Counted from the stretch's first letter, positions 42,658-51,935 are shown. The stretch is DNA of 64,000 nucleotides from Brenneria goodwinii (GCF_002291445.1 NZ_CP014137.1:2356001-2420000), one strand, 5' to 3'. Notes: generated by a model from the letters alone, not told the origin. Program-made: numbers and translations.

Positions 42658-43677
42658 ATGGATAAGGTCGTAAAAAATAAACTATTCCGTCGGTTAACGA
42701 TCGCGACGGCATTGTCATGCGCGTTAACCTCATTTAGCGCAGGCGCAGAGGGAAATATCAGCATCGCCCAACAGTTTGGTATCGGTTACCTGATTCTGGA
42801 TGTCGTACGCGATCGGCATTTGATCGAAAAACAGGGAAAACAACAAGGTCTTGATATCAAAGTCGAGTGGAACACCCTCTCGGGAGCAACCGCCATCAAT
42901 GAAGCGCTGCTATCCGGCGCGCTGGATGTCGCGTCGGCCGGCGTACCACCGATGCTGACAGTGTGGGACCGCACCCGCGGCCGCCAGAATGTCAAAGCCA
43001 TTGCGTCGCTTGGCTCGATGCCCAACTACCTGCTGAGCAATAATCCGTCGGTTAAAACCATCGGCGATCTAACCGAAAAAGATCGCATTGCCGTCCCCGC
43101 CGCTGGCGTCGGTTACCAGTCACGCACGCTACAGATTGAAACCGCCAAGCTATATGGCGCAGAGGATTTTAAACGCTTTGATAAAATCAGCGTTAGCCTT
43201 CCCCATCCTGATGCCAGCGCCGCGCTGATTGCCGGCGGTTCTGAAATCAGCGCGCATTTTTCCAGCCCGCCATTTCAGTATCAGGCGCTGGAAAACAAGA
43301 ACGTACATAAAATTCTCAGCTCTTACGATGTATTAGGCGGCCCGGCGACGTTCAATGTGTTGTACACCACCCAGAAGTTTCACGATGAGAATCCCAAAAC
43401 CTATCGCGCTTTTTATGATGCGCTGGCGGAAGCCGCTGAAATTATTAAAGCCGATAAAGCCGCAGCGGCTGAAACCTATATCCGGGTGGAAAAATCACGT
43501 CTCGATCCCGCGCTGGTCAAACGCATCGTCGAAGATCCTGAAATCGACTTCACCATTACGCCCGAGCGCACCTATGTCTATGCCGAAAAATTACATCAGC
43601 TCGGCATATTGAAAAACAAAGCCGATTCATGGAAAGACTATTTCTTTAGTGAGATCCATGACCAACCGGGTAGCTGA
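42658..43677 (+). CDS. TauT/NitT-family ABC transporter substrate-binding protein
   Basis: 339 aa periplasmic binding protein. Signal peptide residues about 1-30 ending SFSAGA. Body: ISIAQQFGIGYLILDVVRDR, LSGATAINEALLSGALDVAS, and DLTEKDRIAVPAAGVGYQSRTL. It is distinct from TauA and the 8791 protein, so the window has three such binding proteins. It is first in an operon with an ATPase, a permease and an HcxA-like dehydrogenase. A sulfonated substrate is inferred from the divergent lyase and dehydrogenase. Confidence 0.86.
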   Translation: MDKVVKNKLFRRLTIATALSCALTSFSAGAEGNISIAQQFGIGYLILDVVRDRHLIEKQGKQQGLDIKVEWNTLSGATAINEALLSGALDVASAGVPPMLTVWDRTRGRQNVKAIASLGSMPNYLLSNNPSVKTIGDLTEKDRIAVPAAGVGYQSRTLQIETAKLYGAEDFKRFDKISVSLPHPDASAALIAGGSEISAHFSSPPFQYQALENKNVHKILSSYDVLGGPATFNVLYTTQKFHDENPKTYRAFYDALAEAAEIIKADKAAAAETYIRVEKSRLDPALVKRIVEDPEIDFTITPERTYVYAEKLHQLGILKNKADSWKDYFFSEIHDQPGS

Positions 43678-43796
43678 TGCTATCTGGGGATAATCGTCAC
43701 GCTGACAGTTTATCAGCCGATTTCGTTAACCGTGTTTAACGTGCGCAGCGGACCAAATGTCACAGGATGACAGACCAATCACGCACAGGAGGATTT

Positions 43797-44666
43797 ATGG
43801 GCATCCCTAATAATGACACGCTTACACAGCCGTTGTTGCAAATAGACGGTGTTGGGCTGGAATACCGCACCCGCCGCAGCCAGGTTAGGGCGACACATGA
43901 CGTCAGTTTTGATGTCTTTCCCGCCGACCGTTTTGTGCTGCTTGGGCCATCTGGATGCGGGAAGTCCAGCCTGCTGAAATCCATTGGCGGATTCTTGCCG
44001 CCGGTGAATGGCGAAATCCGCCTGGATGGCGAAACCGTCTCCCAGCCTGGCCCCGATCGGATCATGGTTTTTCAGGAGTTCGATCAACTGCCGCCCTGGA
44101 AAACCGTGCTGGAAAACACGCTGTTCCCACTGATCGCCAGCCGTAAGGCCAGTCGCGCCGAAGCGCGAGATAAGGCAATGTATTTTCTGGAGAAAGTTGG
44201 TCTGGCGAAATTTGCCGACGCCTATCCGCACACCTTGTCCGGCGGCATGAAGCAGCGAGTCGCCATTGCCAGAGCGCTGGCGATGCAACCTAAAGTGTTG
44301 CTGATGGATGAGCCTTTCGCCGCCCTGGATGCGCTGACCCGTCGAAAAATGCAGGAAGAACTGCTGATCCTATGGGAAGAAGTGCGGTTCACGCTGCTTT
44401 TCGTCACCCACTCGATTGAAGAGGCGTTGATTGTCGGCAGCCGGGTACTCCTGCTGTCTCCGCATCCGGGACGCGTTCGCGCTGAAATCAACTGTCACCA
44501 GTTTGCCATGAACGATCAGGGCAGCGAGGCTTTCCAGGCGGCGGCCCAACGCATTCATCACCTTCTTTTCCCGGCTGAAGGCGCTATCGCCACGCCAGCC
44601 AAAACAACACATCAGGGTAGAAATCATGAGCATTCAGCCGCCCGTCCGGCCCGAGTATCAGCGTGA
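43797..44666 (+). CDS. TauT/NitT-family ABC transporter ATP-binding protein
   Basis: 289 aa. The ATG at 43797 (MGIPNND) is chosen because AGGAGG precedes it by 4 nt; the frame opens 10 codons earlier. Visible: Walker A GPSGCGKSS, Q-loop MVFQEFDQLPPWKTV, signature LSGGMKQRVAIARAL, Walker B VLLMDEPFAALD, switch FVTHSIEEA. It overlaps the permease gene by 41 bp, an unusually long coupling overlap. Confidence 0.88.
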   Translation: MGIPNNDTLTQPLLQIDGVGLEYRTRRSQVRATHDVSFDVFPADRFVLLGPSGCGKSSLLKSIGGFLPPVNGEIRLDGETVSQPGPDRIMVFQEFDQLPPWKTVLENTLFPLIASRKASRAEARDKAMYFLEKVGLAKFADAYPHTLSGGMKQRVAIARALAMQPKVLLMDEPFAALDALTRRKMQEELLILWEEVRFTLLFVTHSIEEALIVGSRVLLLSPHPGRVRAEINCHQFAMNDQGSEAFQAAAQRIHHLLFPAEGAIATPAKTTHQGRNHEHSAARPARVSA

Positions 44667-45492
44667 ATTGACGCCGTTAACCAATTTCACGCTGGCCCAG
44701 CCGCTGCCCCTGACTACCCGTTTGTGGAATCAGGAGTGGCTGCGCAAACTGACAATCTTACTGGCGCTGCTGGTTCTGTGGGAGATCGTCGCCCGCGTGC
44801 AGAACAACGATTTGATGTTTCCCGGCTTTCTGCAAACTTTTACCGCGTTCAGAGCCGACATTGCCAGCGGCGAGCTGCCGGAAAAGGTGATCATTTCGCT
44901 TAGCACCTTGTTGAAAGGTTATTTCATCGGCAGCCTGCTGGCGCTGGGACTCAGCGCGTTGGCCGTGTCAACCCGGACTGGGCGCGATCTGCTGGCGACG
45001 CTAACCTCCATGTTCAACCCATTGCCCGCGATTGCCCTGCTGCCGCTGGCGCTGCTGTGGTTCGGCCTGGGGGAAAAGAGCCTGATCTTTGTGCTTATCC
45101 ACTCCGTGATGTGGCCGATGGCGCTTAATACCTATTCGGGTTTTCTCGGCGTATCGGAAACGTTGCGTATGACGGGACGAAACTATGGCTTGAGAGGCCG
45201 TCGCTATGTTAGCGCTATTTTAATTCCCGCCGCACTGCCGTCCATTCTGTCCGGCCTGAAAATCGGCTGGGCATTCGCCTGGCGCACATTAATCGCCGCC
45301 GAACTGGTTTTCGGCGCATCAAGCGGCGGCGGCGGCCTGGGCTGGTATATTTTTCAGAACCGCAATGAACTCTACACCGACCGCGTTTTCGCAGGCCTGG
45401 CCTCCGTCATTATTATCGGCCTGCTGGTGGAAAGCCTGATCTTCGCCACGATTGAGAGACTGACGGTAAAACGTTGGGGAATGCAGCGTTAA
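44626..45492 (+). CDS. TauT/NitT-family ABC transporter permease
   Basis: 288 aa, about six membrane segments. The coupling region reads TLRMTGRNYGLRGRRYVSAILIPAALPSILSGLK (about residues 178-211), and FNPLPAIALLPLALLWFGLGEKS precedes it, as in TauC/SsuC. It completes a three-gene importer. Confidence 0.88.
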   Translation: MSIQPPVRPEYQRELTPLTNFTLAQPLPLTTRLWNQEWLRKLTILLALLVLWEIVARVQNNDLMFPGFLQTFTAFRADIASGELPEKVIISLSTLLKGYFIGSLLALGLSALAVSTRTGRDLLATLTSMFNPLPAIALLPLALLWFGLGEKSLIFVLIHSVMWPMALNTYSGFLGVSETLRMTGRNYGLRGRRYVSAILIPAALPSILSGLKIGWAFAWRTLIAAELVFGASSGGGGLGWYIFQNRNELYTDRVFAGLASVIIIGLLVESLIFATIERLTVKRWGMQR

Positions 45493-45655
45493 TGCCTTTT
45501 GTCATACGGAGCCGACGCGACGCGCCTGATTGGATTCGGCGCGCGCTCCGATTATACGAGATTCATCAATAGATAATCGGAATTGTTCTTTGGCGTCATT
45601 GGCTATCACTGTTACAAAGAATGAATTCGCTTTCAGTTATCAAGAGATTACAGAC

Positions 45656-46756
45656 ATGATCGCAATACAAGCGCCTCAAACCTATCTGAACCGCGATGGC
45701 GTCATCAGCAATATCGGTGAATATATTACGCCTTTTGCCAAAAACATCCTGATTGTCACCAGTCCGCATGCCTGGCAAGCCACCGCTGAAAAAGTCGAGG
45801 CCAGCCTGATTCAACATGGCCTTGTCTGGCAGGTTGCCTACTTGCCTGGCGGCTGCACGCAGACAGCGATCGATACACTGGTCGCTCAGGCTAATACGCA
45901 GGGCGCGCAGCTGATTCTGGGTATCGGCGGCGGCCGGGTGCTGGATGCGGCAAAAGCGATCGGCGAATACCTGGAACAGTTACCGGTGATCACCGTACCC
46001 ACCATCGCCGCCACCTGTGCGGCCTGGTCGCCTATCAGCGTGATCTACAACGAAGCCGGGGCCCATCAGGGACCGCTCGAACTTAAGCGCTTGCCGGTGT
46101 GGGTTTTGGTCGACAATGAAACGATCGCGCAAAGCGACCCGCGTTACCTTAAAGCCGGGATCGTAGACGCATTGGCGAAATGGTATGAATTTCAACCCTA
46201 TCTGCGCAATGGCGACGACGGGTTGGCGCTGACATTAAAGGCGCAGGCGGCCAGGCTGGCGGTAGAGACGTTTAACGCCTATGGCGTACAGGCCATTGCC
46301 GATAACCAGCAAAAACGGGTGACGCCGGCATTACGTAAAGTCATCGACGCGGTGATCGCGCTGGCCGGGGTAGCCAACAGCATGAAAGATAATGTGCCGC
46401 GTATCGGCGTCGCCCACGCGATTCACCACAGCATGACCCGCTTGTCGGAGCTGCATCATTGGCTACACGGAGAAAAAGTCGGATTCGGTCTGGCCGTTCA
46501 GGCCATTCTGGAGCATGACGACGCCAACGATCGGGAAGAACTGTTACAGCAGCTTCATCGTTACGGCAGTCCGTTGACGCTGACTTTACTTGGTCTTGCC
46601 GATCGGCCGCAGTTGGTTGATAAGATTGCCGAAAACGTGCTGATCAAACCCCACATTGCCGCCCGGCTCCCCTTCTCGGTGGAAAAAGAGCGCATCAAGC
46701 AGGCCTTGTGGAGCACGCAACATCTGACATCCGCCAAGGATACTCAAGCCGTCTGA
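45656..46756 (+). CDS. Iron-containing-alcohol-dehydrogenase-fold enzyme, HcxA (YbdH)-like
   Basis: 366 aa from ATG 45656 (MIAIQAPQTY), which has an AAGAGA site; the frame is open 42 codons further up without support. GldA/HcxA group: LGIGGGRVLDAAKAIGEYL (nucleotide binding), VPTIAATCAAWSPISVIYNEAG, YLKAGIVDALAKWYE and metal-ligand His positions in HAIHHSMT and HHWLHGEKV. E. coli HcxA reduces 2-oxo acids, so this could act on a 2-hydroxy/2-oxo acid, for example sulfolactate/sulfopyruvate, opposite the Ldh2-type enzyme. Last gene of the importer operon. Confidence 0.8.
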   Translation: MIAIQAPQTYLNRDGVISNIGEYITPFAKNILIVTSPHAWQATAEKVEASLIQHGLVWQVAYLPGGCTQTAIDTLVAQANTQGAQLILGIGGGRVLDAAKAIGEYLEQLPVITVPTIAATCAAWSPISVIYNEAGAHQGPLELKRLPVWVLVDNETIAQSDPRYLKAGIVDALAKWYEFQPYLRNGDDGLALTLKAQAARLAVETFNAYGVQAIADNQQKRVTPALRKVIDAVIALAGVANSMKDNVPRIGVAHAIHHSMTRLSELHHWLHGEKVGFGLAVQAILEHDDANDREELLQQLHRYGSPLTLTLLGLADRPQLVDKIAENVLIKPHIAARLPFSVEKERIKQALWSTQHLTSAKDTQAV

Positions 46757-46800
46757 TACCCGTTCTGCGGGTTCCTCCTGAGAACGGGATACATCGGAAA

Positions 46801-46826
46801 CGGCATGCCCGCGATGGGGCATGCCG
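46801..46826. terminator. Hairpins between the HcxA-like gene and gltP
   Basis: CGGCATGCCC-GCGAT-GGGGCATGCCG; a second stem CCCGTTCT...AGAACGGG lies at about 46758-46788. Convergent genes on both sides; neither stem has a long T-run. Confidence 0.6.
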
Positions 46827-46898
46827 CAACATTGACAAAGCCATTGGTCATATCGGATCCAGACGCATCGACCTCATCAACAATAATGCGTCGGCGGC

Positions 46899-48224
46899 TT
46901 AAACCCCTTCCTCATGCTGGACGGATTCACACTCGTCCCCGTTGAGTTCACGTTCGTAGCGCTGCGCTTTCTTCTCGTCAAACTGCCCTTCCCATTTGGC
47001 GATTACCAGCACCGCCAGCGCATTACCGACCACGTTTAAGGCGGTGCGCGCCATATCCAGAATACGGTCAACGCCGGCAATAAACGCCAAACCTTCCAGC
47101 GGGATGCCCACGCTGCCGAGAGTCGCCAGCAAAACAACAAAAGAGACGCCCGGTACGCCGGCGATCCCTTTAGAAGTCAACATCAGGGTTAGCACCAGCA
47201 CAATTTCCTGCCCGATCGACAGCTCAATGCCGTACAGCTGCGCGATAAAGATGGCGGCGATGCTCTGATACAGCGTCGAACCATCCAGATTAAACGAATA
47301 GCCGGTCGGCACGACAAAACTGGTGATCGATTTCGGCGCGCCATACGCTTCCATCTTCTCAATAATACGCGGCAACACGGTTTCTGAACTGGCGGTGGAA
47401 TACGCGAGGATCAGTTCGTCTTTCAGGATGCGAATCAGCGTTGTAACGCGCAATTTACACAAGCGGGCGATGCCGCCCAGTACTATCAGGGCAAAGAACA
47501 TTATCGCGGCGTAAACCAGGACCACCAGCTTCGCTAACGGCCACAGAGAGGCAAAACCAAAATTGGCTACCGTGACTGAAATCAGGGCGAACACCCCGAC
47601 AGGCGCATAGCGCATGATCATATGCGTAACTTTGAACATGCTTTCGGAAACGCCGCGAAACACATTCAGCAGGGGGTCACGGTGCTCTTTTGGCAAGGAA
47701 GAGAGCCCCAGGCCAAACAGTACCGAGAAGAAAATGATCGGCAACATGTCCCCTCTGACCATCGCCGCAAAGATATTGGATGGAATTAAAGACAGGATGG
47801 TGCTCACCAGACTATGGGAACCGCTTTGCACCTGTTCCGTGGTCTTCTCATATTGAGAGATGTCAACGGCCGTCAGGATCGACATATCGATCCCCGTTCC
47901 CGGTTTAAATACGTTCGCCAGCGTAATACCCGCCACAATGGCTAACGTGGTGACGATTTCAAAATAGACGATGGTCTTAAAACCAATCCGTCCGAGCTTT
48001 TTGGCATCGCCGACGCCGGCAATACCCACGATCAACGTCGCGATAACAATCGGCACGACGATCATCTTAATCAGGCGGATAAAAATATCACCGGCAGGGC
48101 TGAGAATATTGCCGATTAGCCATTGTCGGCTTTCAGGTTGGTTATGCAATACCGCGCCAAGCACGATACCGAGAACTAACGCGATGAGGATTTGCCAGGC
48201 CAGGCTGATTTTCTGTGTTTTCAT
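46899..48224 (-). CDS. gltP: Proton/glutamate-aspartate symporter GltP
   Basis: About 441 aa DAACS-family symporter. ATG 48224 (MKTQKISLAWQIL) is chosen over the open upstream frame because it has GGAAG and matches E. coli GltP. Blocks: SPAGDIFIRLIKMIVVPIVIATL, ILAYSTASSETVLPRI (serine-rich re-entrant loop), SFVVPTGYSFNLDGSTLYQS, LTSKGIAGVPG, DRILDMARTALNVVGNALAVLVIAKWE. The C-terminus ends in an acidic tail. Imports glutamate/aspartate. Physically between the sulfonate-like island and cbl; cysteate resembles aspartate, but a link is speculative. Confidence 0.92.
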   Translation of the reverse strand: MKTQKISLAWQILIALVLGIVLGAVLHNQPESRQWLIGNILSPAGDIFIRLIKMIVVPIVIATLIVGIAGVGDAKKLGRIGFKTIVYFEIVTTLAIVAGITLANVFKPGTGIDMSILTAVDISQYEKTTEQVQSGSHSLVSTILSLIPSNIFAAMVRGDMLPIIFFSVLFGLGLSSLPKEHRDPLLNVFRGVSESMFKVTHMIMRYAPVGVFALISVTVANFGFASLWPLAKLVVLVYAAIMFFALIVLGGIARLCKLRVTTLIRILKDELILAYSTASSETVLPRIIEKMEAYGAPKSITSFVVPTGYSFNLDGSTLYQSIAAIFIAQLYGIELSIGQEIVLVLTLMLTSKGIAGVPGVSFVVLLATLGSVGIPLEGLAFIAGVDRILDMARTALNVVGNALAVLVIAKWEGQFDEKKAQRYERELNGDECESVQHEEGV

Positions 48225-48700
48225 AGCGATCTTCCGTTGCAAAACTCCTCGCCAGGAACGAAGGCGATAGCGCGAATTCCAGCTCAATGCGAGCCGTAAA
48301 ATAAGCGTGGAGGTAGCGATGATTGAGTATGTTTGATGGGCAGTAACCGAAGTTTTTTTCGGTACTGGTACACAAGATGAACCACATAGTTATTCAATAA
48401 AAGTGCACAAGTATTTGTATCTAAAAACAAAAAATCAAACATATGTTATTGTTATGCCGGGGGATGCTACTATCCCGCCACGGTGAGATCAAGTGGATTA
48501 TTCATAACCAAACTCATAGTTATGCTAATTGAATATATTAATACGACCGTTTGGCTGATATAAAAATCGGATAAAACTGCCGAGGGGAGAAAACACGGAA
48601 AGCCAGAAATTTTCTGGCTGGTTAATTAGTTATCTCCGATGGGGTTCAGAGAATATCCCTATAACAATCAGGCAGATGATGAGGCGAATAAATCAGAAAT
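48225..48700. other. 476-bp gap between gltP and cbl
   Basis: Contains the gltP promoter region and, at 48601-48619, the palindrome AGCCAGAAA-T-TTTCTGGCT about 80 nt downstream of cbl, a possible terminator with weak T-tract. No gene recognised. Confidence 0.5.
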
Positions 48701-49654
48701 TTAAATTTGGTAATCAATAATGCCCTCGTCGCTTTCTGCGAATACCCGTTCTTTAATTTCCGTCAAAGACAGTTCCGTGTTGCATAGCTGGATAAACTTC
48801 CAGGCATAGTTACGTTGTAACTGATTCTTTTTTAATCCCAGCCACACGGTATTCGCTTCAAACAGATGCTCGGCGCTCAGGCGCACCAGCCCCTTGTCAC
48901 GCACCGGATCATAAGCCTTATCGGCCAGAATACCGACTCCCAGCCCCAATTCCACATAGGTCTTGATGACATCGGAATCCTGCGCGCTCAGCGTAACGTC
49001 CGGCTCCATTCCCGCCGCTTTAAAGGCGCGATCCACCCGGGAACGCCCGGTAATGCCCTGGCGATAGGTTATCAATGGCATCGAATTGAGCATATCCAAC
49101 GTCACGACCTGCTCCTTGGCTAACGGATGCGCTTCGGGTACGACGATCGCATGATGCCAGCGGTAATAGGGAAAAGCCGCCAGCGAGTGATCGTTAATCA
49201 GCCGTTCGCTGGCAATACCGATATCAGCCTCTCCTGAGTGCAACATGGACACGATCTCATCGGGCGTGCCTTGATTAAGCACCAGACGTACCTGCGGGTA
49301 GAGTTCCCGAAACGCCATAATCACCTGAGGCAAGCTATAGCGAGCCTGAGTGTGGGTAGTGGCGATCACCAGTTGCCCGGTATCATTGTTGGTAAATACG
49401 TTAGCTAAGCGACGAATCGTGCTGGCGTCATTCAGGATCCTTTCGGCCACGCTCAACAATGCCTTGCCCGGTTCGGTCATTCCCAGCAACCGTTTACCGC
49501 GCCGGATAAAGATTTCAATCCCTAGTTCCTCTTCCAATTCGCGGATATGACGACTCACCCCAGACTGAGAGGTAAACAGGGTATTCGCCACTTCGGTCAG
49601 ATTGTAATTGCAGCGTGCTGATTCACGAATAATCTTCAATTGTTGAAAATTCAC
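48701..49654 (-). CDS. cbl: LysR-family sulfur-starvation regulator Cbl
   Basis: 317 aa, near-identical in layout to E. coli Cbl: MNFQQLKIIRESARCNYNLTEVANTLFTSQSGVSRHIRELEEELGIEIF, TTHTQARYSLPQVI, GEADIGIASERL, ITYRQGITGRSRVD, LSAQDSDVIKTYVELGLGVG and the terminal IDYQI. Cbl activates the tau and ssu operons when sulfate is scarce; APS is its reported anti-inducer. It is adjacent to the sulfonate-like island and in the same window as tauABC, so both are likely targets. Confidence 0.94.
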   Translation of the reverse strand: MNFQQLKIIRESARCNYNLTEVANTLFTSQSGVSRHIRELEEELGIEIFIRRGKRLLGMTEPGKALLSVAERILNDASTIRRLANVFTNNDTGQLVIATTHTQARYSLPQVIMAFRELYPQVRLVLNQGTPDEIVSMLHSGEADIGIASERLINDHSLAAFPYYRWHHAIVVPEAHPLAKEQVVTLDMLNSMPLITYRQGITGRSRVDRAFKAAGMEPDVTLSAQDSDVIKTYVELGLGVGILADKAYDPVRDKGLVRLSAEHLFEANTVWLGLKKNQLQRNYAWKFIQLCNTELSLTEIKERVFAESDEGIIDYQI

Positions 49655-50011
49655 CTTTCACTCCATCACCGTTGCATTACTCATATATATGTAACAGTGA
49701 TACGAAGGAATAATACCCAACACAAATAAGGAAATGGATTTGATTATATTTTTTTATACTAACGCCAGCATCCAAATGCATTTTCAACGGAAATGCTATA
49801 TAGATAAAAACAAAAATCCATTTTATTCAACAGATTATAATTTCAATATGAAATCAAGGGTTATTTGCCGACGGCGACCGTTAAATCTTTTTGCCATTAA
49901 TTATAAGATTTATATCTATACCCGTCATACTTCAACTTGCAGGAAAGCGCTAAGGCAACGCGTTACCCGGCGCGTCACGCAGCCGGGTAATCGCGTATTT
50001 TCTCAATATCG
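49655..50011. other. Gap between cbl and the AEC transporter gene
   Basis: 357 bp, AT-rich. An ERIC-like end fragment TATACCCGTCATACTTCAAC is at about 49917-49948, followed by a GC stem CCGGCGCGTCACGCAGCCGG. The cbl promoter must be at its left. Otherwise nothing recognised. Confidence 0.5.
49917..49995. repeat. ERIC-like repeat fragment
   Basis: Carries the terminal CCCGTCATACTTCAACTTGC of the family, then diverges. About 20-60 bp downstream of the AEC transporter stop. Confidence 0.6.
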
Positions 50012-50956
50012 TCAGGTCATCATAAAGATCACCAGACCCTCAGTGAAAATGCCGACGGCGGTTCCCACCAGTATCGCGGATGAGGCGGATTCAACATACG
50101 TGTTGCTGCGTATCGCAAACATGCCGGCGGCGATGGCGGACGGCGTCGCGCCGATAATGACCACCTGCTGCATCAGGGTGGGGCTCAGTCCGAAAGCGAT
50201 ACCGGCGGCAGCCATAATGGCAGGCTGCACCAGATTCTTCAGGCTGATATTGGTAAGGGTATGCAGGTCGAATTTCGGATTTTCGCCATAAAACAGCAAA
50301 CCAAGCGCAAACAGAGAAATGCCCCCGGCGGTTTTACCCAACATATCAATCGACGAATAAAGCAGTTCCGGGATTTTGACGCCCAGCAAACTGAGCGTTA
50401 CGCCCAGGATAGGGATCCACACAATGGGATTGCGCGCGGCTTTAAACAAATTATTCATGATCATGATGCTCAAACTTTCCTTGCGGGCGTCATCGCTGTC
50501 GCTCTCGCCCATTCGGATAAGTACGATCGTCAACGGAATCATGAATACGCTGGTGATCAGGTTGCCAATCAATACGCCAAGGAACCCTTCAGGGCCGATG
50601 AGCACCGCCAATACCGGCGCGCCGAAGTAAGCCATGTCGGGAAAAGCGCAGACAAGCGACTGAATCGCACTGGTCTTAATATCGTGACGGAAGACAAAGC
50701 GGGAAATACACAGCGTCAGCAGATAGGCGCCCATCAGGCCGATGAACAGCACCGCCACAAAAGAGAAGTTCTTTATTTTATCGGGGCTGGTATTCAACGC
50801 GCCGATAAACAAATGCAGCGGCAGAGCAAAACGGATAACGACGGTCGCCAATACGCCAGCGTCATCTCGCTTCATATAATTTAATTTCCCACTCATCCAT
50901 CCCATTAGCATGATAAAGACCAATGGGAATAAAGAAGACAATAATAATGAAGACAT
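50012..50956 (-). CDS. AEC-family transporter (auxin efflux carrier / MdcF-like)
   Basis: 314 aa inner-membrane protein with about ten segments in the two five-helix halves of the AEC fold. Blocks: VIRFALPLHLFIGALN, LVCAFPDMAYFGAPVLAVLIG, RNPIVWIPILGVTLSLLGVKIPELL, GISLFALGLLFYG. Bacterial members move mono- or dicarboxylates such as malonate or oxalate; substrate here unknown. Divergent from a long AT-rich stretch; monocistronic. Confidence 0.85.
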   Translation of the reverse strand: MSSLLLSSLFPLVFIMLMGWMSGKLNYMKRDDAGVLATVVIRFALPLHLFIGALNTSPDKIKNFSFVAVLFIGLMGAYLLTLCISRFVFRHDIKTSAIQSLVCAFPDMAYFGAPVLAVLIGPEGFLGVLIGNLITSVFMIPLTIVLIRMGESDSDDARKESLSIMIMNNLFKAARNPIVWIPILGVTLSLLGVKIPELLYSSIDMLGKTAGGISLFALGLLFYGENPKFDLHTLTNISLKNLVQPAIMAAAGIAFGLSPTLMQQVVIIGATPSAIAAGMFAIRSNTYVESASSAILVGTAVGIFTEGLVIFMMT

Positions 50957-51528
50957 AAAAAACCTTTTATTTATCTACGTTATAAGATAAAGAGGTTTTA
51001 TCTTATTTATTAAATTTCCATTGTGATTATCGTCACATGCTTTTTTATATTTAATTTTCAATAATTAATAAACACAAAACAAACTAATATAACGAATTAA
51101 TAAAAATTAAAACACATACAATAATTAATATATTTAGATAACCTTATTTCCAGCTAGCTTTTTATTTTTTAACCATAACAGGTTAAAAACCATCCAAATA
51201 AATGCTTATCCGCCGGGTAATCATCCTTTTTTGACTAAGCCTGCGGTAATTCTTCATCCCACTGCAAATGGTTGTCAACTCCCACGCATGCTTTTCTGTT
51301 ATTCAACAGGACACCGGTAAAATCGTCAGATGATAAAATTCCATTTAGGCAAGTAAACCATGCCTTTCATTAATATATTTTTGTTTAGGGAAATCACCGA
51401 TGATAATTTATATTTAAATATTCATATATTATTCAATATATATCTCACGATTAAGAGCATTTATCAGATTATGGACAACGTTCGAAACATAGCCATTAAT
51501 GCCCCCCGCCCAACCTCCCCCTTGCCAG
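50957..51528. other. AT-rich region left of structured repeat copy C
   Basis: Extremely AT-rich between 50990 and 51180. At 51235-51365 the minus strand reads KAWFTCLNGILSSDDFTGVL then LNNRKACVGVDNHLQWDEEL before a stop, a protein-like stretch without start codon that may be a gene remnant. The last 25 bp is the CCCTCCCC-type repeat. No intact gene. Confidence 0.45.
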
Positions 51529-51859
51529 CTGTCTCTTAGTCACATTGTTATGCGGACTTGGAGATAGTTTCGTGCGCCACAATGCCGCTATTTTCATGCT
51601 GCCTCGCAGCACGCGCCCGACATAGGGGGCTCAGACGCCAGCCCCCTATGAACCCCGGCTTCCGGCTAAATTATGTCGCTGCGCGATGCCTTCGTCGGTA
51701 TCAGGCTTAACGGACCGCTTGCGACACGTTCCATACGTGGCGCAAGCTTTCGCCGCGTCCGTGCGGCTCATCCTAAGCCTGCTATCTCCTCAGCATAATT
51801 TCTTACGCCGAATAACGGCAAATCCCGTCATAGCCCCTACATTTGTGTATAAGAGACAG
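51529..51859 (-). mobile_element. Structured miniature element, copy C (complete, Tn5-like ends)
   Basis: 331 bp, orientation opposite to copy A. Left end CTGTCTCTTAGTCACA; right end TGTGTATAAGAGACAG, which as CTGTCTCTTATACACAAAT matches the Tn5 outside end at 17 of 19 positions by eye. Flanks CCTTGCCAG (51520-51528) and CCCTGCCAG (51861-51869) look like an imperfect 9-bp duplication. Hairpins: 51596-51612, 51621-51650, 51717-51747, 51752-51767. The third keeps the shape of copy A (7 bp, mismatch, 5 bp, 5-nt loop) with largely different but complementary bases. Confidence 0.85.
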
Positions 51860-51935
51860 CCCCTGCCAGGGGGAGGAGCTAACACATGAAAAACGCCGGA
51901 TTTTCTCCCTCCCCTGTGAAGGGCTGGGGTGGGGT
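51860..51935. repeat. GC-rich CCCTGCCAGGGGGAGG repeat, right flank of copy C
   Basis: CCCCTGCCAGGGGGAGGAGC followed by TTCTCCCTCCCCTGTGAAGG: the same palindromic sequence class that flanks copies A and D. Confidence 0.55.

Noticed and set aside
51841..51859. Sequence nearly identical to the Tn5 mosaic end used in sequencing adapters, raising the chance of adapter contamination in the assembly
   Set aside because: It continues as ACAAAT instead of the adapter ACATCT, is one end of a 331-bp element whose other end is a variant, and related elements occur at 14534 and 17672 with different end variants and one perfect 9-bp duplication. It is genomic.
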